From: Frankia sp. RB7
Lineage (GTDB): Bacteria; Pseudomonadota; Alphaproteobacteria; Rhizobiales; Xanthobacteraceae
Length of the DNA stretch: 64,000 nucleotides
Direction: 5' to 3'
Assembly: GCA_030403585.1 (NCBI GenBank)
Contig: JAUEPE010000002.1
Location: 124,001 to 188,000 of the forward strand
Both the position numbers and the translations under genes were made by a program. Each line of letters begins with the position of its first letter. Within the stretch, counting starts at the first letter, position 1. This document shows positions 61,686-64,000 of this stretch, piece by piece. The notes beneath the pieces were generated by a model that had not been told where the DNA came from, did not search any database, and saw only the letters and a list, made by a program, of their open reading frames with translations.

Positions 61686-61907
61686 ATGATCAGCGAGCAT
61701 TTCGACACCCGCACACGGATCAACATGAAGCTGGCGCTGGACCGGGTCTGCCGCAATCGCCCCGTTGGCGAGGACCACGGCTTCCGAAGGTCGGTTGCCG
61801 AAAACATCATTCGCTGCGCCCTGACGGGGCGCACCGGCATTGGTCAGCTCGTCGATGCCGGCGAGCGGGCCATGATTACGACGCGAGCGGCGCGGGAGCG
61901 GTCCTGA
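61686..61907 (+). CDS. Small conserved protein of unknown function (73 aa)
   Basis: From the ATG at 61686, with GAGG eight bases upstream, the protein reads MISEHFDTRTRINMKLALDR and then a basic helix GFRRSVAENIIRCALTGRTG, ending with AGERAMITTRAARERS. Short proteins of this pattern (an NMxxALDxVC segment then a positively charged helix) recur in Bradyrhizobium; the function is unknown. A longer frame from 61527 lacks signals. It lies between cytochrome b561 and the CbtBA block. Confidence 0.65.
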   Translation: MISEHFDTRTRINMKLALDRVCRNRPVGEDHGFRRSVAENIIRCALTGRTGIGQLVDAGERAMITTRAARERS

Positions 61908-61991
61908 TTGCGAGCTGGCGGAATTCGTCGATAGCTGTGGTAGGGTTGGCGCCGAGAGTTCACCTATGGTGCTCACGGGGCGCGCGACAGC

Positions 61992-62282
61992 TTGAGCAAC
62001 GAGGTCCATTGGCGCGACGACATCGCCTCGCTGGTGTTTCCCGTCGCCGGACACGGCACGATCTGCGCCGTGCACAGGGGCGCCTTCCGGACCTTGCTGG
62101 GCGCCGAGCCCGCGCCGGACGCATGCCTCGGCCATTTCCGGCAGTTTGAGGCCGCCTTTCGGGCCGCCGCGGATGCGAAGATCGCCCGCAAAGGCATTTT
62201 GCCGGGGACAAGCCTGCATCTTACCAGTCGCGACATCGCCCGGAAGCTGCTAGAAGACGCGCAAATCGCCATTGGAGAATAG
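61992..62282 (+). CDS. Small protein ahead of cbtB (DUF1488-like pattern)
   Basis: This 96-aa protein probably starts at TTG 61992. It has an N-terminal beta part (VHWRDDIASLVFPVAGHGTI then CAVHRGAFRTLLG) and a C-terminal helix with AAADAKIARKGILPG and SLHLTSRDIARKLLEDAQI. The layout resembles DUF1488 proteins, but that assignment is tentative. It is 3 nt upstream of cbtB and thus likely in the same operon. No metal-binding motif is apparent, and no signal peptide. Confidence 0.65.
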   Translation: MSNEVHWRDDIASLVFPVAGHGTICAVHRGAFRTLLGAEPAPDACLGHFRQFEAAFRAAADAKIARKGILPGTSLHLTSRDIARKLLEDAQIAIGE

Positions 62283-62285
62283 ACC

Positions 62286-62480
62286 ATGAGCCAGTCCCAG
62301 CTCGCAAACGCGCAAGTCACGCTTCCGGTCGCTGCCGGGCAGGTGGGACGGCTGTCGCAGGCTCTGATGGCCATGGTGCTCGGCGTGTTCGTCATCGGCA
62401 TGGTCGGCTTCTCGCACATCGACGTCGTCCACAACGCGGCCCACGACGTACGCCACTCGAACGCGTTCCCCTGCCACTAA
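62286..62480 (+). CDS. cbtB: Cobalt transporter subunit CbtB
   Basis: This 64-aa membrane protein has one helix (LSQALMAMVLGVFVIGMVGF) and the signature C-terminal motif HIDVVHNAAHDVRHSNAFPC with a final His, rich in metal-binding side chains. CbtB pairs with CbtA in an energy-independent cobalt importer associated with cobalamin synthesis. It precedes cbtA by 10 nt. No cobalamin riboswitch (no GCCACTG-type B12 box) was found upstream, unlike many cbt loci. Confidence 0.92.
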   Translation: MSQSQLANAQVTLPVAAGQVGRLSQALMAMVLGVFVIGMVGFSHIDVVHNAAHDVRHSNAFPCH

Positions 62481-62490
62481 CCGGGGTGGC

Positions 62491-63291
62491 ATGAGCACAT
62501 TTCGTTCGATCGTCTTCGCGTCGGTCATTGCCGGTTTCATCGTCGGTCTCATCGTCACAGTCCTCCAGCAGTTCGGCACCGTCCCCCTGATCCTGAAGGC
62601 GGAAGTCTTCGAGAAGGCGGCGGAGACGCACCAGCATGATGCGCCAGCCACCGCCCAGCCCGCAGCAGCCGGGCATGATCACGCAGACCATGACCATGCC
62701 GCGCACGATCACGGCGACCATGATCATGGCGCCGGTGACCACGATCACGGGGCCGGCGCCTGGGAGCCGCGCGATGGCTTTGAGCGCAACGCCTATACCG
62801 CCGCCGCCAACATCCTGACCGCGATCGGCTTCGCGTTGCTGTTGGCCGGATTCTTCGCCGTGCGCAGCGGCGCTACGGGGGCCAGTATCTCCTGGCACGA
62901 GGGCCTGCTGTGGGGGCTGGCGGGCTTTGCCGTCTTCACGCTGGCACCCGGCCTCGGCCTGCCGCCCGAGCTGCCCGGCGTGCCCGCCGCGCCGCTTTTG
63001 TCGCGCCAGATCTGGTGGCTCGCCTCCGTGCTGGCGACGGCCGGAGGGCTCGCGCTGATCGTCTTCCGCCGTTCGGTGCCGGCAGCGATCGCCGGCGTGA
63101 TCCTGCTGACCCTGCCGCATCTGATCGGCGCGCCCGAACTCGCCAACATCGAGACCAACGTGCCGTCGTCGCTGACGCATCAGTTCGTCACGGCCGTGAC
63201 GGTGACGAGCCTGGTGTTCTGGACCTTGCTCGGCGGTCTGACGAGCGCGGTGTTTGCGCGTCTCGATCGCGGCGCTGACCGGCGCGCCTAA
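62491..63291 (+). CDS. cbtA: Cobalt transporter CbtA
   Basis: This 266-aa membrane protein has an N-terminal helix (FRSIVFASVIAGFIVGLIVT), a His/Asp-rich stretch (residues about 48-80, many HDH repeats such as AGHDHADHDHAAHDHGDHDH) that can bind metals, then several helices including WLASVLATAGGLALIVF. It is predicted to import cobalt together with CbtB. The His-rich loop is longer than in the shortest CbtA proteins. The gene ends 46 nt before a convergent RcnA-like exporter. Confidence 0.92.
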   Translation: MSTFRSIVFASVIAGFIVGLIVTVLQQFGTVPLILKAEVFEKAAETHQHDAPATAQPAAAGHDHADHDHAAHDHGDHDHGAGDHDHGAGAWEPRDGFERNAYTAAANILTAIGFALLLAGFFAVRSGATGASISWHEGLLWGLAGFAVFTLAPGLGLPPELPGVPAAPLLSRQIWWLASVLATAGGLALIVFRRSVPAAIAGVILLTLPHLIGAPELANIETNVPSSLTHQFVTAVTVTSLVFWTLLGGLTSAVFARLDRGADRRA

Positions 63292-63337
63292 CGCTTGCGC
63301 CTGCGTGATCTTGCAGGCCGGCGAAGTCAGTTGCACG

Positions 63338-64000
63338 TCATGACATGAGTTCGTGCAAACCCGTCCAGCCGGTGTAGAGGCCGACCAAGACGATCAGGGC
63401 CGCCGACAAATAGGGCGCGCGATGGGCGTAGCGGCTGAAGCCGCTCCAGTGTCGTTCGACGTGCCGCAGGCTGAGCGCCGCCAAAACGCCTGCCGACACC
63501 ATCGTGATCGCGAGCCCGATGCCGAAGGACAGCACCAGAACGAAGCCGAGGCTGAACTGCTTCAGCTGAATGCAAAGCAGTAATACCGTGATCGCGGCCG
63601 GACAGGGGATCAGTCCGCCGGTGAGGCCGAACAGCACGATCTGCGCCGTCGTCACGTTGCGCCCCGCAAAGCGTTTGCGGATGTCGGCGGCGTGGGCGCG
63701 CGCGTGAGCGTCGTCCTCTTCGACGAGATCCATGTGGTCGTGATCATGTTCCCTGAACAGGATCTCGGTCACGTCGCCGGCAAGGGCGACGCGCGCCTTG
63801 AACGCATGCGGCTCGGGAATCTCCTCGACGCTTTCGAGGTATCCATCGCAAGCGGCGAACGCGAAGGTCTGCGCCGCACTGTCCTCGCGGATGGTGGTCA
63901 CCTCAATGTCGCGGGCTGCGGGAAGCACGCCGCTCTCGTTCCGTATACGCCAGCGAGGGAGAACGCCGTCTTCGAAGACCTCCAGCAACAATGATGCCCC
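63338..64000 (-). CDS. Nickel/cobalt efflux protein, RcnA-like (5' end outside window)
   Basis: The C-terminal 220 or so residues of a NicO/RcnA-family exporter are visible, continuing past the right edge. The C-terminal membrane block (FGLTGGLIPCPAAITVLLLC followed by IQLKQFSLGFVLVLSFGIGL and the WSGFSRYAHRAPYLSAALIV segment) strongly resembles E. coli RcnA. Before it lies a short His/Asp-rich stretch (EHDHDHMDLVEEDDAHARAH) and a soluble region (LLEVFEDGVLPRWRI) absent from E. coli RcnA. It probably expels Ni2+ or Co2+. It is convergent with cbtA and may balance cobalt import. Confidence 0.88.
   Translation of the reverse strand, partial: GASLLLEVFEDGVLPRWRIRNESGVLPAARDIEVTTIREDSAAQTFAFAACDGYLESVEEIPEPHAFKARVALAGDVTEILFREHDHDHMDLVEEDDAHARAHAADIRKRFAGRNVTTAQIVLFGLTGGLIPCPAAITVLLLCIQLKQFSLGFVLVLSFGIGLAITMVSAGVLAALSLRHVERHWSGFSRYAHRAPYLSAALIVLVGLYTGWTGLHELMS

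Noticed and set aside
63299..63318. Terminator between cbtA and the RcnA-like gene
   Set aside because: A 6-bp GCCTGC/GCAGGC hairpin is present but without a T-run in either direction.

Overview
The window reads as a chromosomal segment of a high-GC alphaproteobacterium, most likely Bradyrhizobium or a close relative (Nitrobacteraceae, Rhizobiales). The evidence is the blend of core genes and their order (gltA, gltX, comEC, lexA, moeA, moaC, trpC, trpD, a PpiD-like foldase, tpiA, secG, pyrG, kdsA, eno, pdhA-pdhB-pdhC-lpdA), a LexA box of the alphaproteobacterial type (GTTC-N7-GTTC), a pyruvate dehydrogenase E1-beta with its own lipoyl domain, and intergenic palindromic repeats of the kind that litter Bradyrhizobium genomes. 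Almost everything is housekeeping. No rRNA, tRNA, CRISPR array, phage or intact insertion sequence was seen.

Layout. 1-6083: a minus-strand carbohydrate importer operon (ROK repressor, Tat-exported binding protein, two CUT1 permeases, MalK-type ATPase, and an SDR dehydrogenase running off the left edge), with a perfect inverted repeat at the repressor start. 6191-11774: citrate synthase with a clear terminator, GluRS, divergent GlnRS, an NTF2-like protein, a palindromic repeat and a DUF2171 protein. 11869-17250: ComEC, an unknown 144-aa protein with a hairpin-rich leader, a small secreted protein, LexA with its box, and MoeA. 17389-24920: a patchier stretch between moeA and moaC with a decayed toxin-antitoxin pair, a small unknown gene, a HAD phosphatase, an FMN alpha-hydroxyacid dehydrogenase, CtpA protease, a GGDEF/EAL protein and a lone Flp pilin. 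24930-29214: moaC-trpC-trpD and a PpiD/SurA-like membrane foldase. 29439-35116: tpiA, secG, pyrG, a NIPSNAP protein, kdsA and an MFS transporter.

35248-46250: a chemoreceptor, an orphan ModA-like binding protein, QueF, enolase, a lower-GC membrane protein of unknown function, a zinc-less MDR oxidoreductase, a Tat-exported metallo-beta-lactamase-fold hydrolase behind a compact structured leader, an FMN reductase, FtsB and a glycerophosphodiesterase. 46420-54041: the pyruvate dehydrogenase cluster (E1-alpha, E1-beta, DUF5076, yeast-type cytosine deaminase, E2, E3), then a threonine-synthase-like enzyme. 54129-64000: a TctC-type binding protein, a soluble lytic transglycosylase, a membrane adenylate cyclase, small proteins, an FAH-family hydrolase with cytochrome b561, and a cobalt/nickel locus (CbtB, CbtA and a convergent RcnA-like exporter cut by the right edge).

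Functionally, gltA, the PDH cluster, eno, tpiA and the aminoacyl-tRNA synthetases form central carbon and translation supply; moaC and moeA make molybdenum cofactor; trpC and trpD make tryptophan. I found no obvious new defence or biosynthetic system. The most interesting unexplained structure is non-coding: a 68-nt element at 42554-42621 that folds by inspection into a compact three-way junction whose closing stem contains the ribosome-binding site of the hydrolase at 42632. Simpler hairpins at 14598-14644, 32565-32601 and next to queF also involve ribosome-binding sites.
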